Assembly: GCF_000384315.1 (NCBI RefSeq) | Contig: NZ_ARVW01000001.1 | Coordinates: 3,182,501-3,246,500, forward strand | Length of the DNA: 64,000 bases | Source of the DNA: Amycolatopsis nigrescens CSC17Ta-90 | Lineage (GTDB): Bacteria; Actinomycetota; Actinomycetes; Mycobacteriales; Pseudonocardiaceae | Reading direction: 5' to 3' | In this document: positions 8,272-15,577 of the stretch, in pieces | Layout: every line of letters starts with the position of its first letter | Numbering within the stretch: position 1 is the first letter of the stretch | Made by a program: the position numbers and the translations under genes | Notes under the pieces: model-generated | The model's database searches: none | What the model was told of the DNA's origin: nothing | Seen by the model: the letters and a program-made list of their open reading frames with translations, nothing else

Positions 8272-8619
8272 TCAAACACTCGCGTCGTACGCGCTCCGGG
8301 CGTCCTCGACCCTGGCCAGATGCTCGTCGGACCAACGCACCAGCGCCGCGAAAACCGGCGACAGGCTGCGGCCGAGCTCGCTGATCTCGTACTCCACCCT
8401 CGGCGGGATCTCGGCGTGGTGCTCGCGGGTGATGAGTCCGTCACGTTCGAGCTGCCGCAGCCGCTGGGTGAGCACCTTGGCGGTGATCGCGGGCAGCCGC
8501 CGGTGCAACTCGGTGAACCGCTGGCGGCCGTGTTCCCGCAGCGCCCACAGGATCGGCGTTGTCCAGCGGCTGAACACCAGGTCCACCACCGGACTGACCG
8601 GGCACGCGTCCTCGTACAT
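8272..8619 (-). CDS. HxlR-family winged-helix regulator
   Basis: A 115-residue protein with the HxlR signature: an N-terminal CPVSP cysteine site, then FSRWTTPILWALREHGRQRFTELHRRLP, ITAKVLTQRLRQLERDGLI and REHHAEIPPRVEYEISELGRSL. HxlR proteins are small dimeric MarR-like regulators that often sense reactive aldehydes, quinones or oxidants through the N-terminal cysteine. The gene is divergent from a luciferase-domain gene 70 bases away, and a perfect palindrome TAGGTACCTA lies between them, so autoregulation plus control of the divergent gene is likely. The ATG at 8619 has GGGGAA 6 bases upstream and is preferred over the GTG two codons earlier. Confidence 0.9.
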   Translation of the reverse strand: MYEDACPVSPVVDLVFSRWTTPILWALREHGRQRFTELHRRLPAITAKVLTQRLRQLERDGLITREHHAEIPPRVEYEISELGRSLSPVFAALVRWSDEHLARVEDARSAYDASV

Positions 8620-8651
8620 CGTCACTTCCCCAGGTGAAAGCCAGTTTCTCC

Positions 8652-8661
8652 TAGGTACCTA
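8652..8661. promoter_or_regulatory. Palindrome TAGGTACCTA between hxlR-type and luciferase-domain genes
   Basis: A perfect 10-base palindrome in the 70-base divergent promoter region. TATACT at 8663-8668, directly next to it, could be a -10 element for the rightward gene. An HxlR operator is the natural reading, but no consensus was tested. Confidence 0.4.
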
Positions 8662-8689
8662 CTATACTGACGATGCTAGCTTCGCGGGC

Positions 8690-9169
8690 ATGGAACTTCC
8701 CGAACGCAGCGGCGAACGGCCGCGGACCGGCTCCGCCGTCCCCCATGTCCAGCTCAGCCAGACCGCCCCGGCGGAACTGATCGATTCGCTCCGGCGGTGG
8801 ATGACGGTTTCGCTGCCCGGCACGGTGATCCGGCCGAGCGAGATCTCCGAACCCGGCTCGTTGGCCTTCTTCCTGGACGGCCGCGTGCCGGCGGCCGGGG
8901 TCCTGCTGCCGCCGCGGCGCGACGCCGAGTTCGCGCATGTGCACGTGGACGGCAGCCTGCACCTGGCGCTGTCGCCGGACGACCAGCGCGAGCTGTTGGC
9001 CAAGGGCTGGGGCGAGCGGCATCCGCTCTACTCGCCGGAGATCAACGTGGTGATGCTGTACGGCCCGCGATCCGAGGCGGAACTGGCCGTGGCGAAGGTG
9101 GTCGTCCTGGCGTCCCTGGCCTACGCGACCGGCTCACCAGCAGGTTTGGCGGAGGTGGAGCCGGGGTAA
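8690..9169 (+). CDS. Luciferase-domain (DUF5519-like) protein
   Basis: A 159-residue protein. The central block FAHVHVDGSLHLALSPDD followed by GWGERHPL matches proteins annotated as luciferase domain (DUF5519), whose conserved H-x-H and GW-x-E-x-HP motifs are seen here. The biochemical function of the family in bacteria is not known to me, and it is not bacterial luciferase. The ATG start at 8690 is the first one after the divergent promoter region; the longer open frame upstream overlaps the HxlR gene antisense. The gene is likely regulated by the divergent HxlR protein. Confidence 0.65.
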   Translation: MELPERSGERPRTGSAVPHVQLSQTAPAELIDSLRRWMTVSLPGTVIRPSEISEPGSLAFFLDGRVPAAGVLLPPRRDAEFAHVHVDGSLHLALSPDDQRELLAKGWGERHPLYSPEINVVMLYGPRSEAELAVAKVVVLASLAYATGSPAGLAEVEPG

Positions 9170-9195
9170 TCCGGCGGTCGAACGGGAGGTGCGTG

Positions 9196-9528
9196 ATGCC
9201 ACAACAAGCGTGGGGCGACAAGCGTGAGCGCCAGTACGAGCACATCAAGTCGGGCCAGCAGAAACGCGGTGCCAGCGAGGACCGCGCCGAGGAGATCGCG
9301 GCCAGGACGGTCAACAAGAACCGCGCCCGCACCGGCGAGTCGCAGCAGGCCAGCAGGACGTCGCTGCGGGACAAGTCGCCGCAGAAACGCGGTGGTGAGC
9401 GTTCCGGGAACCGCAAGGGACCCGGCGGCCCGACCAGGGAACAGCTCTACAACGACGCGAAGAAGCGGAACATCAAGGGCCGCTCGAAAATGACGAAAAA
9501 GCAACTACAGGACGCACTGGGGCGCTGA
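9196..9528 (+). CDS. Small basic protein with SAP/Rho-N-like C terminus
   Basis: A 110-residue, very charged protein. The first two thirds are rich in K, R, Q and E (QQKRGASEDRAEEIAA...), likely disordered or helical. The last 30 residues, REQLYNDAKKRNIKGRSKM followed by TKKQLQDALGR, look like a SAP or Rho N-terminal mini-domain, a helix-turn-helix fold that binds nucleic acid. Similar proteins are often labelled plasmid stabilisation protein, a name with little support. The Ku protein at 15578 ends with the same kind of mini-domain, including the identical GRSKM. A GGGAGG site lies 6 bases before the ATG. It probably binds DNA or RNA; the role is unknown. Confidence 0.7.
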   Translation: MPQQAWGDKRERQYEHIKSGQQKRGASEDRAEEIAARTVNKNRARTGESQQASRTSLRDKSPQKRGGERSGNRKGPGGPTREQLYNDAKKRNIKGRSKMTKKQLQDALGR

Positions 9529-9577
9529 TCAGGGCATCATGAGCCGAGCGAGAGCAGACCGGAACGGCGAGGTGCAA

Positions 9578-10006
9578 GTGAACGAACGGCCATCCCCGCC
9601 GTCGAACGACATCGGCGCACACGACGACATCGAACTGCGCCTCGGCGCGGATCTGGTGCATCTGCCGATCATCCGCTCGGTGGCGGGCACGGTGGCCACC
9701 CGCGCGGACTTCGACCTCGACGCCATCGCGGATCTGCGGCTGGCCGTGGACGAAGCCTGCTCCACCCTGATCACCAGCGCGCTACCCGGCAGCACGATGG
9801 TCTGCCGGTTCGTCATCCGCGACGGCGAGCTGCGGTTCACCGGCGCGGTGGTGTCGAACCGGTCGGAGGCGCCGAGCACCGCGACCTTCGGGTGGCGGGT
9901 GCTGACCACGTTGACCGACTCGGCGGACGGGTGGGTCACCAGCAACGGAGTCGGCAACCTGGTGCACATCGAGCTGGCCAAGAGAAAGCCGGTGGTCGGA
10001 GCGTGA
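9578..10006 (+). CDS. RsbW/UsfX-like anti-sigma factor (GHKL ATPase fold)
   Basis: About 142 residues of the GHKL serine-kinase/anti-sigma family. The N-box region reads LRLAVDEACSTLI (about residues 60-72), as in SpoIIAB/RsbW, where E and N residues bind Mg-ATP. The usual second Asn (DEACxNxI) is a Thr here. The glycine-rich G boxes are poorly preserved, as is common for actinobacterial UsfX. It should bind and hold the SigF-type sigma factor encoded by the next gene, with which it overlaps by 4 bases (GTGA), the usual anti-sigma/sigma arrangement. The GTG at 9578 has CGAGG just upstream. An ATG 13 codons earlier is an alternative. No anti-anti-sigma gene is adjacent. Confidence 0.85.
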   Translation: MNERPSPPSNDIGAHDDIELRLGADLVHLPIIRSVAGTVATRADFDLDAIADLRLAVDEACSTLITSALPGSTMVCRFVIRDGELRFTGAVVSNRSEAPSTATFGWRVLTTLTDSADGWVTSNGVGNLVHIELAKRKPVVGA

Positions 10007-10788
10007 GCGGCTTCGCTGCCACCGCTTCCTCGAACGAGTACCAGCATTTGACGCCCCTGTTCGAGGAACTCGCGGCGCTGGAACCCGACGACCCGGAAAG
10101 AGCCGTGCTCCGGGACCGCCTGGTCACCGGTCACCTGCCGCTCGCCGAGCACATCGCGCAGCGGTTCTCCGGCCGCGGGGTGGCCAAGGAAGATCTGGTC
10201 CAGGTGGCCACGGTCGGGCTGATCAACGCGGTGGACCGGTTCGACGCCGGCCGCGGCTCGGATTTCCTGTCCTTCGCGGTGCCGACCGTGATGGGCGAGG
10301 TGCGCCGGCATTTCCGGGACACCGGCTGGCTGCTGCGGGTGCCGCGGCGGCTCAAGGAGCTGCATCTTTCGATCAGCACCGCGAGCACCACGCTTTCGCA
10401 GCGGTTCGGCCGGGCGCCGACACCGAGCGAGCTGGCCGAGCATCTCGGGCTGAGCAAGGACGAGATCTACGAGGGCCTGGAAGCGGGCAACGCGTACAAC
10501 TCCACGTCGCTGGACGAAGTGCTCTCCGCGGACAGCGACAACCTCGCACTCGGCGACACCCTCGGCGAAGAGGACGCCGGCCTGGAAGGCGTGGAGAACC
10601 ACGAGGTGCTGCAACCGCTGGTCGAGCGGCTACCCGAGCGGGAGCGGCAAATCCTCGCGCTGCGCTTCGTGCACAACATGACGCAGACGCAGATCGCCGA
10701 GCGGATCGGTGTCTCGCAGATGCACGTCTCGCGACTGCTCGCCCGCACCCTCGAAACCCTTCGCGCCGGCCTCTCCGAAGGCAAATAG
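10003..10788 (+). CDS. RNA polymerase sigma factor, SigF/SigB family
   Basis: A 261-residue group III sigma-70 factor for stress, stationary phase or development. Region 2 is clear (HLPLAEHIAQRFSGRGVAKE...VATVGLINAVDRFD and FAVPTVMGEVRRHFRD, about residues 44-108). Region 3 carries LSQRFGRAPTPSELAEHLGL, and region 4 ends in LPERERQILALRFVHNMTQ...GVSQMHVSRLLAR. The order SigF-anti-sigma upstream is as in the mycobacterial usfX-sigF pair. The GTG start overlaps the stop of the anti-sigma gene by 4 bases, so the two are translationally coupled. A palindrome spans the stop codon. Confidence 0.92.
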   Translation: MSGFAATASSNEYQHLTPLFEELAALEPDDPERAVLRDRLVTGHLPLAEHIAQRFSGRGVAKEDLVQVATVGLINAVDRFDAGRGSDFLSFAVPTVMGEVRRHFRDTGWLLRVPRRLKELHLSISTASTTLSQRFGRAPTPSELAEHLGLSKDEIYEGLEAGNAYNSTSLDEVLSADSDNLALGDTLGEEDAGLEGVENHEVLQPLVERLPERERQILALRFVHNMTQTQIAERIGVSQMHVSRLLARTLETLRAGLSEGK

Positions 10789-10801
10789 CCGGCTTTTTGC
10801 C
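10780..10801. terminator. Palindrome across the sigma-factor stop codon
   Basis: The arms GGCAAATAGCC and GGCTTTTTGCC form a near-perfect 22-base palindrome with almost no loop, between the convergent sigma and XRE genes. The run of T in the right arm could act as a short U-tract. It is weak as a terminator. Confidence 0.35.
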
Positions 10802-10803
10802 CC

Positions 10804-11676
10804 TTACGGGCGTGCGGGCTGCGGGTCGGGGCGGTCGTATTCGGAGGCCAGGCCGACCAGCCACTCCCAGGAGTCACGCTCGTTGAGGGCATGCACACCT
10901 AGCTCACCGATGAGGTCGCGGTACACCCGAAGCTCCTCCGGCTCCTCCAGGAACATGCTCGCCGCATGGCCTTCGACATACGCGACCGGACGGTATTCGG
11001 CCCACCTCGTCACGGTGAAGCCAGAGCCGAAGATCCCGCCGGGCACCGAAGATTCGATCACCCGGAGACCGATCCTCGGCTGCGCGCAGAGCATCGCCAG
11101 ATGCATGACCTGGTCGTGCATCACCCGCATCCCGCCGACCACTCCGCGCAGCGCGTTCTCATGGATGTACACATCCACCCGGGGCGGCCACCGCCTCTTC
11201 AGGATCTGCTGCCGCGCCAAGCGGGCATCCACCCGCACTTCATAACCTTCGGTCTTCAGCCCTCTGCGGCCCCAGAGGAGCAATTCCCGCACGTAACCCT
11301 CAGTCTGCAGGATCCCCGGAATGAGACCCGGCTCGTAGGTGATGAGCGCGTCCGCGGTGGTCTCGATCCCGACCAGCGACACCAGTGTGTCCGGCAGATG
11401 GTCGTGATGGCTCTGCAGGCGGAAACCGTCGTCGGTCTCCCGCGCGAGCGCCAGCAACCGGTTCAGGACTTCTCGCGGAGCGCCGCATTTCGACAAGTAG
11501 ATGGCGACTTCTACCTCGGAGGAGAGGCGCTTGCCGCTTTCCATGCGTGAGATCTTGCTCGCGGGCCAGCCGATGGCCAGTGCCAGTGCGTGACCGGTCA
11601 TGCCGGACTTCTCCCGTACCCGGCGCAGTTCGTTGCCCAGCTGCCTCGCGCGAGCGCAGGACTCCCTCGTACCCAT
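10804..11676 (-). CDS. XRE-family regulator with DUF5753 domain
   Basis: A 290-residue regulator of a type abundant in sporulating actinomycetes. The N-terminal HTH spans about residues 12-65 (LGNELRRVREKSGMTGHALA, then WPASKISRMESGKR). The C-terminal DUF5753 region begins near residue 105 with YEPGLIPGILQTEGYVR, followed by RQQILKRR and YIHENALRGVVGG. In Streptomyces such proteins usually pair with a small DUF397 protein encoded next door; none is seen here, so this one is solitary. The ATG at 11676 is the one that places the HTH at the usual distance from the N terminus. Confidence 0.9.
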   Translation of the reverse strand: MGTRESCARARQLGNELRRVREKSGMTGHALALAIGWPASKISRMESGKRLSSEVEVAIYLSKCGAPREVLNRLLALARETDDGFRLQSHHDHLPDTLVSLVGIETTADALITYEPGLIPGILQTEGYVRELLLWGRRGLKTEGYEVRVDARLARQQILKRRWPPRVDVYIHENALRGVVGGMRVMHDQVMHLAMLCAQPRIGLRVIESSVPGGIFGSGFTVTRWAEYRPVAYVEGHAASMFLEEPEELRVYRDLIGELGVHALNERDSWEWLVGLASEYDRPDPQPARP

Positions 11677-11767
11677 GCCCAGCAAGCTAGAACGGAAACC
11701 GGCGACCGGGCGCGTTCCATGCCCGCGGTTCACCACAACGGATGCGGGCTTGCGGGTGGTGAAATCC

Positions 11768-11805
11768 CTTCGCAGCCCTTCGCAGCCCTTCGCGCCGCTT
11801 CGCGG
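11768..11805. repeat. Short tandem repeat, 10-bp unit CTTCGCAGCC
   Basis: Two identical 10-base units followed by two diverged ones (CTTCGCGCCG, CTTCGCGG), just upstream of the operator region of the siderophore-interacting gene and behind the divergent XRE gene. It may be simple slippage. Confidence 0.75.
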
Positions 11806-11815
11806 TTGCATCTCC

Positions 11816-11860
11816 TTACAACGTAAAGTAACCTGGCCGAGACATCAGTTTACGGCGTAA
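11816..11860 (+). promoter_or_regulatory. Twin operator TTACNNCGTAA before the siderophore-interacting fusion gene
   Basis: Two copies of an imperfect palindrome, TTACAACGTAA (11816-11826) and TTACGGCGTAA (11850-11860), with starts 34 bases apart, close to three helical turns. The second overlaps the AAGGA ribosome-binding site of the gene starting at 11869. The pattern is typical of a dimeric TetR- or MarR-type repressor, but no such regulator is adjacent. It does not look like a DtxR/IdeR iron box. Confidence 0.5.
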
Positions 11861-11868
11861 GGATATAG

Positions 11869-13290
11869 ATGGAGAAGTTGCCGGTCCGGTACATCGAAGT
11901 CACCGCCATCACCAGGGTCACCCCTCGGATGGCACGGATCACCTTCGGCGGGGACGACCTCGCCGACTTCGGCCGCACCGAGCCCGACCAGCAGGTGAAG
12001 CTGTACTTCCCCAAACCCGGCCAGTCCGCGCCCCGGCTGCCGGAGCCGAGCCAGGACGGCGACTTCATGGGCTGGTACCAGGAGTTCAACGCCATTCCCG
12101 AAACCGAGCAGCCCTGGACCCGCAGCTACACGATCCGCGCGCACCGCCAGGGGAGCATCGACATCGATTTCGTGCTGCACGAGGACGCCGGGCCCGCCAC
12201 CCGATGGGCGCTGGCCGCCAAGCCCGGCGATGTGCTCGGCATATTCGGCCCCTCTCCCCTTTTCACCAGGCCGACCCCGCTCGCCACCTCCATCCACCAG
12301 TCCGGCTCGCTCCTGCTGGCCGGGGACGAAACGGCCATCCCGGCGATCAGCGCCATTCTCGAATCACTGCCCGAGGGCAGCAAAGCCTTGGCCTGTATAG
12401 AAATCGCGGATGCGGCCGAAGAGCAGCCGTTCGAAACCGCCGGGGACGTGACCGTCCGCTGGCTGCCCCGCGGCGATGTCGCCGCCGGCCACAGCGACCT
12501 GCTGGTGGAAGCCGTCCGTGCCGCGGAATTCGGGCCGGGGCCGGTGTTCGCCTGGGTCGCCGGTGAGGCGGGCATGGTCCGCACCCTGCGCCGCCACCTC
12601 GTCGGTGAGCGCGGCGTGCCCAAGTCGTCGATCGAGTTCACCGGCCACTGGCGGCTCAAGCTGACCCAGGACGACGCCCCGACCGAAGAAGATCTCGCAG
12701 AAGCGCAGGAACAACTGGCCAAGGACTCGGTCTGGGACGAGGCATACCGGACCGGGACGGCGCCCTGGGTGATCGACGAGCCCCAGCCGGCCGTGGTCGA
12801 GCTGGAACGCGACGGCCGGATCAGCGGCAAGGTGCTCGATCCCGGCTGCGGCGCCGGGGAGAACACCATCCACCTGGCCCGGCTCGGCTACGACGTGCTC
12901 GGCAGCGACTACTCGGCACCGGCGATCGACCAGGCCCGTGCCCGCGCGGCCGAATACGGGGTCGAAGCCAGGTTCGAAGTGGCCGATGCGCTGAACCCCG
13001 CCGACGAACCGAAGTACGACACCATTGTGGACAGCGCGTTGTTCCACATCTTCGGCGACGAAGATCGCGCCAAGTACGTGCGAAGCCTGCACCGGATCTG
13101 CCGCCCCGGCGCGGTGGTGCACGTGCTCGCCCTGTCCGACCAGGGACCCGGCTACGGACCGCAGATCAGCGACTCGGTGATCCGCGACGCGTTCGGCGAC
13201 GGCTGGGTCCTCGAAGACCTGCGGCTGACCGAGTACAAGGGCCCCGGCGTCGAACTGCCGGCCTGGCTGGCCAGGGTGCGGCGCCGGTGA
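11869..13290 (+). CDS. Siderophore-interacting flavoprotein fused to a class I SAM methyltransferase
   Basis: A 473-residue two-domain protein. Residues 1 to about 270 are a siderophore-interacting protein (NADPH-dependent ferric-siderophore reductase): the FAD motif RSYTIR near 85, the nucleotide block GDETAIPAI near 150, and WVAGEAGMVRTLRRHL near 228. A charged linker (TEEDLAEAQEQLAKD) leads to a methyltransferase with TAPWVIDEPQP and motif I VLDPGCGAGENT (about 322-333), then ADALNP and a C-terminal beta region. Ordinary family members end near residue 270, so the methyltransferase is an added domain. The ATG start has AAGGA upstream, and two TTACNNCGTAA sites control it. The siderophore and methyl acceptor are unknown. 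A gene-prediction artefact is excluded because one continuous frame runs through both domains. Confidence 0.9.
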   Translation: MEKLPVRYIEVTAITRVTPRMARITFGGDDLADFGRTEPDQQVKLYFPKPGQSAPRLPEPSQDGDFMGWYQEFNAIPETEQPWTRSYTIRAHRQGSIDIDFVLHEDAGPATRWALAAKPGDVLGIFGPSPLFTRPTPLATSIHQSGSLLLAGDETAIPAISAILESLPEGSKALACIEIADAAEEQPFETAGDVTVRWLPRGDVAAGHSDLLVEAVRAAEFGPGPVFAWVAGEAGMVRTLRRHLVGERGVPKSSIEFTGHWRLKLTQDDAPTEEDLAEAQEQLAKDSVWDEAYRTGTAPWVIDEPQPAVVELERDGRISGKVLDPGCGAGENTIHLARLGYDVLGSDYSAPAIDQARARAAEYGVEARFEVADALNPADEPKYDTIVDSALFHIFGDEDRAKYVRSLHRICRPGAVVHVLALSDQGPGYGPQISDSVIRDAFGDGWVLEDLRLTEYKGPGVELPAWLARVRRR

Positions 13291-13291
13291 G

Positions 13292-14059
13292 TCAGACCTG
13301 CTTGAGCATGCCGCCGTCGATCACCAGGTCCGAGCCGCTGATGTTCGGCACCTTGCCGGACGCCAGGAACACGACCAACGCGGCCACCTCCTCCGGCGCG
13401 GCGAACGCGCCGGTGGACACGCCGTTCACGGCGGGCAGCTGGTCCAGGAACTCGTCCAGCGGCACCCCGGCCTTCTTGGCCAGCACGTCCCCGACGAGAC
13501 CGGGCTCGGCCCAGACCGAGGTGAGCACCGGCCCCGGCGAGATGGTGTTGACCCGCACCCCCTGCGGCCCGAACTCCTCGGCCAGCCCCTTGCCGAGGTT
13601 CGCCAGCGCGGCTTTCGCCGCCGCGTAGTTGAGCAGGTGCGGCAGCGGCAGCCGCGAGTTCACCGAGCCGATGTTGATCACGTGGCCGCGTCGCCGGAGG
13701 ATGCTCGGCAGCGCGGCCCTGGTCGCGCGCACGGTGCTCATCAGGGTCAGGTCCAGCGCCTGCCGCCAGCCTTCATCGTCGATGCCGAGGAAACCGCCGG
13801 CCATCGACGGCGCCCCGCCGGCGTTGTTCACCAGCAGGTCGAGTTCGCCGAACTCGGCCAGCGCCGCCTCCACCAACCGCCCCGGGCCGTCCGAAGTGGA
13901 CAGATCGACCGGCAGCGTGAGCGTCGCGGCCTCCTTCAGCTCGGCGGTGATGGTGCGCGCCCCGGCCGCCACCCGGTAGCCCTCGTCCACCAGCGCCCTG
14001 GCCACCGCCAGGCCGATCCCCTTGCTCGCCCCGGTGACTAGTGCGTTCTTCCCGGTCAT
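13292..14059 (-). CDS. Short-chain dehydrogenase/reductase
   Basis: A 255-residue classical SDR, a cytoplasmic NAD(P)(H)-dependent oxidoreductase. Motifs are TGASKGIG for the nucleotide (about 8-15), NNAGGAPS (about 82), the catalytic serine region INIGSVNSR and the YxxxK pair in NYAAAKAAL, and the end block GSDLVIDGGMLKQV. The substrate is not predictable. The ATG at 14059 has GAGGGAGAG just upstream. The stop is 1 base from the end of the convergent fusion gene. It is divergent from a CGNR regulator gene, and an inverted repeat lies in the shared promoter region, so the SDR is probably a target of that regulator. Confidence 0.92.
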   Translation of the reverse strand: MTGKNALVTGASKGIGLAVARALVDEGYRVAAGARTITAELKEAATLTLPVDLSTSDGPGRLVEAALAEFGELDLLVNNAGGAPSMAGGFLGIDDEGWRQALDLTLMSTVRATRAALPSILRRRGHVINIGSVNSRLPLPHLLNYAAAKAALANLGKGLAEEFGPQGVRVNTISPGPVLTSVWAEPGLVGDVLAKKAGVPLDEFLDQLPAVNGVSTGAFAAPEEVAALVVFLASGKVPNISGSDLVIDGGMLKQV

Positions 14060-14071
14060 GACTCTCCCTCG

Positions 14072-14101
14072 TGACACCATCAAAATGATTTACTGGTGTC
14101 A
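14072..14101. promoter_or_regulatory. Inverted repeat TGACACCA...TGGTGTCA between SDR and CGNR genes
   Basis: Perfect 8-base arms (14072-14079 and 14094-14101) separated by 14 bases that contain the smaller palindrome ATCAAAATGAT. Position in the 73-base divergent promoter region suggests a repressor operator, most simply for the CGNR protein. Confidence 0.5.
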
Positions 14102-14132
14102 GCGTATAGTAAAGCCGTTAGGTGGTGTTGCT

Positions 14133-14651
14133 ATGGCCTGGAACCACGCGGTCCCGGCGGCCGAGTTCCACTCGGTGCCCGAGCCGCTGATCGGCGTGTT
14201 CGACTTCATGAACACCCTGGACGAGCGCAGCTTCGGCGACCTCGAGCCCAGCGACGACCTGCCGGAATGGTTGACCGAGCACGACATCGAGGACGAACGG
14301 GCGGCCAGGCGACTGCGCCGGGCGCTGCGGGCCGCGGCGGTGACCAACCGGACCGGCGAACCGGCCCCCGAGACCGTCGAGTTCCCCGAATGCCCGCTGC
14401 GCGCGCAGCTCGGACCCGCGGGCGTCGGCCTCACCGGCGATCCGCTGGCCGAGCTGCTGGCCGCGGTCGTGCTGGCTGCGGCCGACGGCACCTGGCTCCG
14501 GATGAAGGCATGCGGGGCACCGGACTGCGGCTGGATCTTCTACGACCACTCGAAACCGCACAACGCCCGCTGGTGCTCGACGGCCGGCTGCGGCAACCGG
14601 ATGAAGACCCGCGCCTATCGCAGGCGTGCCAACTCGACCCCTTCGCGCTAG
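14133..14651 (+). CDS. CGNR zinc-finger transcriptional regulator
   Basis: A 172-residue protein of the ABATE-CGNR type. The N-terminal part (about 1-115) is the ligand-binding ABATE-like domain. The C-terminal zinc finger is complete: MKACGAPDCGWIFYD, then RWCSTAGCGNRMKTRAYRRR, with four cysteines and the name-giving CGNR motif. Such proteins are predicted stress- or metabolite-responsive DNA-binding regulators. It is divergent from the SDR gene with a clean inverted repeat between them, and is followed after 39 bases by a methyltransferase gene on the same strand. The ATG at 14133 has AGGTGG 8 bases upstream. Confidence 0.88.
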   Translation: MAWNHAVPAAEFHSVPEPLIGVFDFMNTLDERSFGDLEPSDDLPEWLTEHDIEDERAARRLRRALRAAAVTNRTGEPAPETVEFPECPLRAQLGPAGVGLTGDPLAELLAAVVLAAADGTWLRMKACGAPDCGWIFYDHSKPHNARWCSTAGCGNRMKTRAYRRRANSTPSR

Positions 14652-14675
14652 AGTTTTCATAAGTTTGTAAAACTC
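14651..14675. promoter_or_regulatory. Inverted repeat GAGTTTT...AAAACTC
   Basis: Perfect 7-base arms with an 11-base AT-rich spacer (CATAAGTTTGT), directly after the CGNR stop codon and 15 bases before the methyltransferase start. It could be an operator or the promoter of the methyltransferase gene. A terminator is less likely because the ribosome-binding site follows at once. Confidence 0.35.
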
Positions 14676-14690
14676 GCGAAGGGGGCGACC

Positions 14691-15503
14691 GTGGAGAAGG
14701 TCCACTTCACCGAAGAGCAGTCGACCATGCTGGCCACGCTGTACGGCCGGGCGATGGACAACCGCCTCGCTCACCCGATCCTCGGCGACCCGACCGCCGA
14801 GGACACGGTGCGCAAGATCGACTACGACTTCGGCAAGTTCCGGATGAACCGCGACCAGGCGCTTTCCGTCGCCATGCGGGCCAGGGTCTTCGACGACTGG
14901 GCCGGCGATTTCCTGCACCGCGAGCCCGACGCCACGGTGCTGCACCTCGGCTGCGGGATGGACAGCCGGGTGTACCGGATCGACCCGCCGCCGACCGTCC
15001 GCTGGTACGACGTGGACTACCCGGAGACCATCGACGTACGCGGCCGGCTCTACCCGGAGCGGCCCGGCTACCACACGATCGGCTCCTCGGTGACCGACCT
15101 GACCTGGGTGGACCAGGTGCCCGCGACGGGACCGGTGCTGGTCGTCGCCGAGGGACTGACCATGTACCTGGACCCGGCCGGCGGCAAGGCGCTGCTCAGC
15201 AAGCTGATCGAGCATTTCGGGTCCGGCGAGATGATGTTCGACACCTACAGCAACGCCGGGATCAAGCTGCAGAAGCTCAACCCGGTGGTCCGCCGGGCCG
15301 GCGCCACCCTGAGCTGGGGCGTGGACGGCCCGCACGAGCTGGCGGAACTGGGCCTGAAACTCGTCGAACGGCTGGGCGGGGCGGACTTCGCCGACCAGGC
15401 CGGCGCGGGTCAGCTCTCCGTCACCGCGCGGACCCAGCTGAAGCTGCTGCGCTGGATTCCGCCGCTGCGCGACATGGGCCAGCTGCTGCACTACCGGTTT
15501 TGA
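14691..15503 (+). CDS. Class I SAM methyltransferase of the LCM/TcmP-like family
   Basis: A 270-residue methyltransferase. The block VLHLGCGMDSRVYRID (about 84-99) is the SAM-binding motif in the form used by leucine-carboxyl-methyltransferase-like and TcmP-like O-methyltransferases, followed by WYDVDYPE and VVAEGLTMYLD. Members methylate carboxyl or hydroxyl groups of small molecules, often polyketides, and many are of unknown substrate. The start is a GTG with a GGGGG site 5 bases upstream. It lies downstream of the CGNR regulator and may be co-regulated with it. No biosynthetic cluster surrounds it. Confidence 0.85.
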   Translation: MEKVHFTEEQSTMLATLYGRAMDNRLAHPILGDPTAEDTVRKIDYDFGKFRMNRDQALSVAMRARVFDDWAGDFLHREPDATVLHLGCGMDSRVYRIDPPPTVRWYDVDYPETIDVRGRLYPERPGYHTIGSSVTDLTWVDQVPATGPVLVVAEGLTMYLDPAGGKALLSKLIEHFGSGEMMFDTYSNAGIKLQKLNPVVRRAGATLSWGVDGPHELAELGLKLVERLGGADFADQAGAGQLSVTARTQLKLLRWIPPLRDMGQLLHYRF

Positions 15504-15540
15504 TCTCCCGCGCCGCGGGTACAACCGCCCTGAGCCCGTA

Positions 15541-15577
15541 AGGACAGGGGGGGGACAGGGAGGACAGGGAGGACACA
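15541..15577 (+). promoter_or_regulatory. Repeated Shine-Dalgarno-like tract before ku
   Basis: The leader directly before the GTG of ku holds three copies of GGACAGGG (15542, 15553, 15562) and a final GGAC. Each brings a GGAGG- or GGGG-type anti-rRNA pairing site, the closest being GGGAGG at 15567-15572, 5 bases before the start. It may be simple slippage or a translation-tuning tract. Confidence 0.6.
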
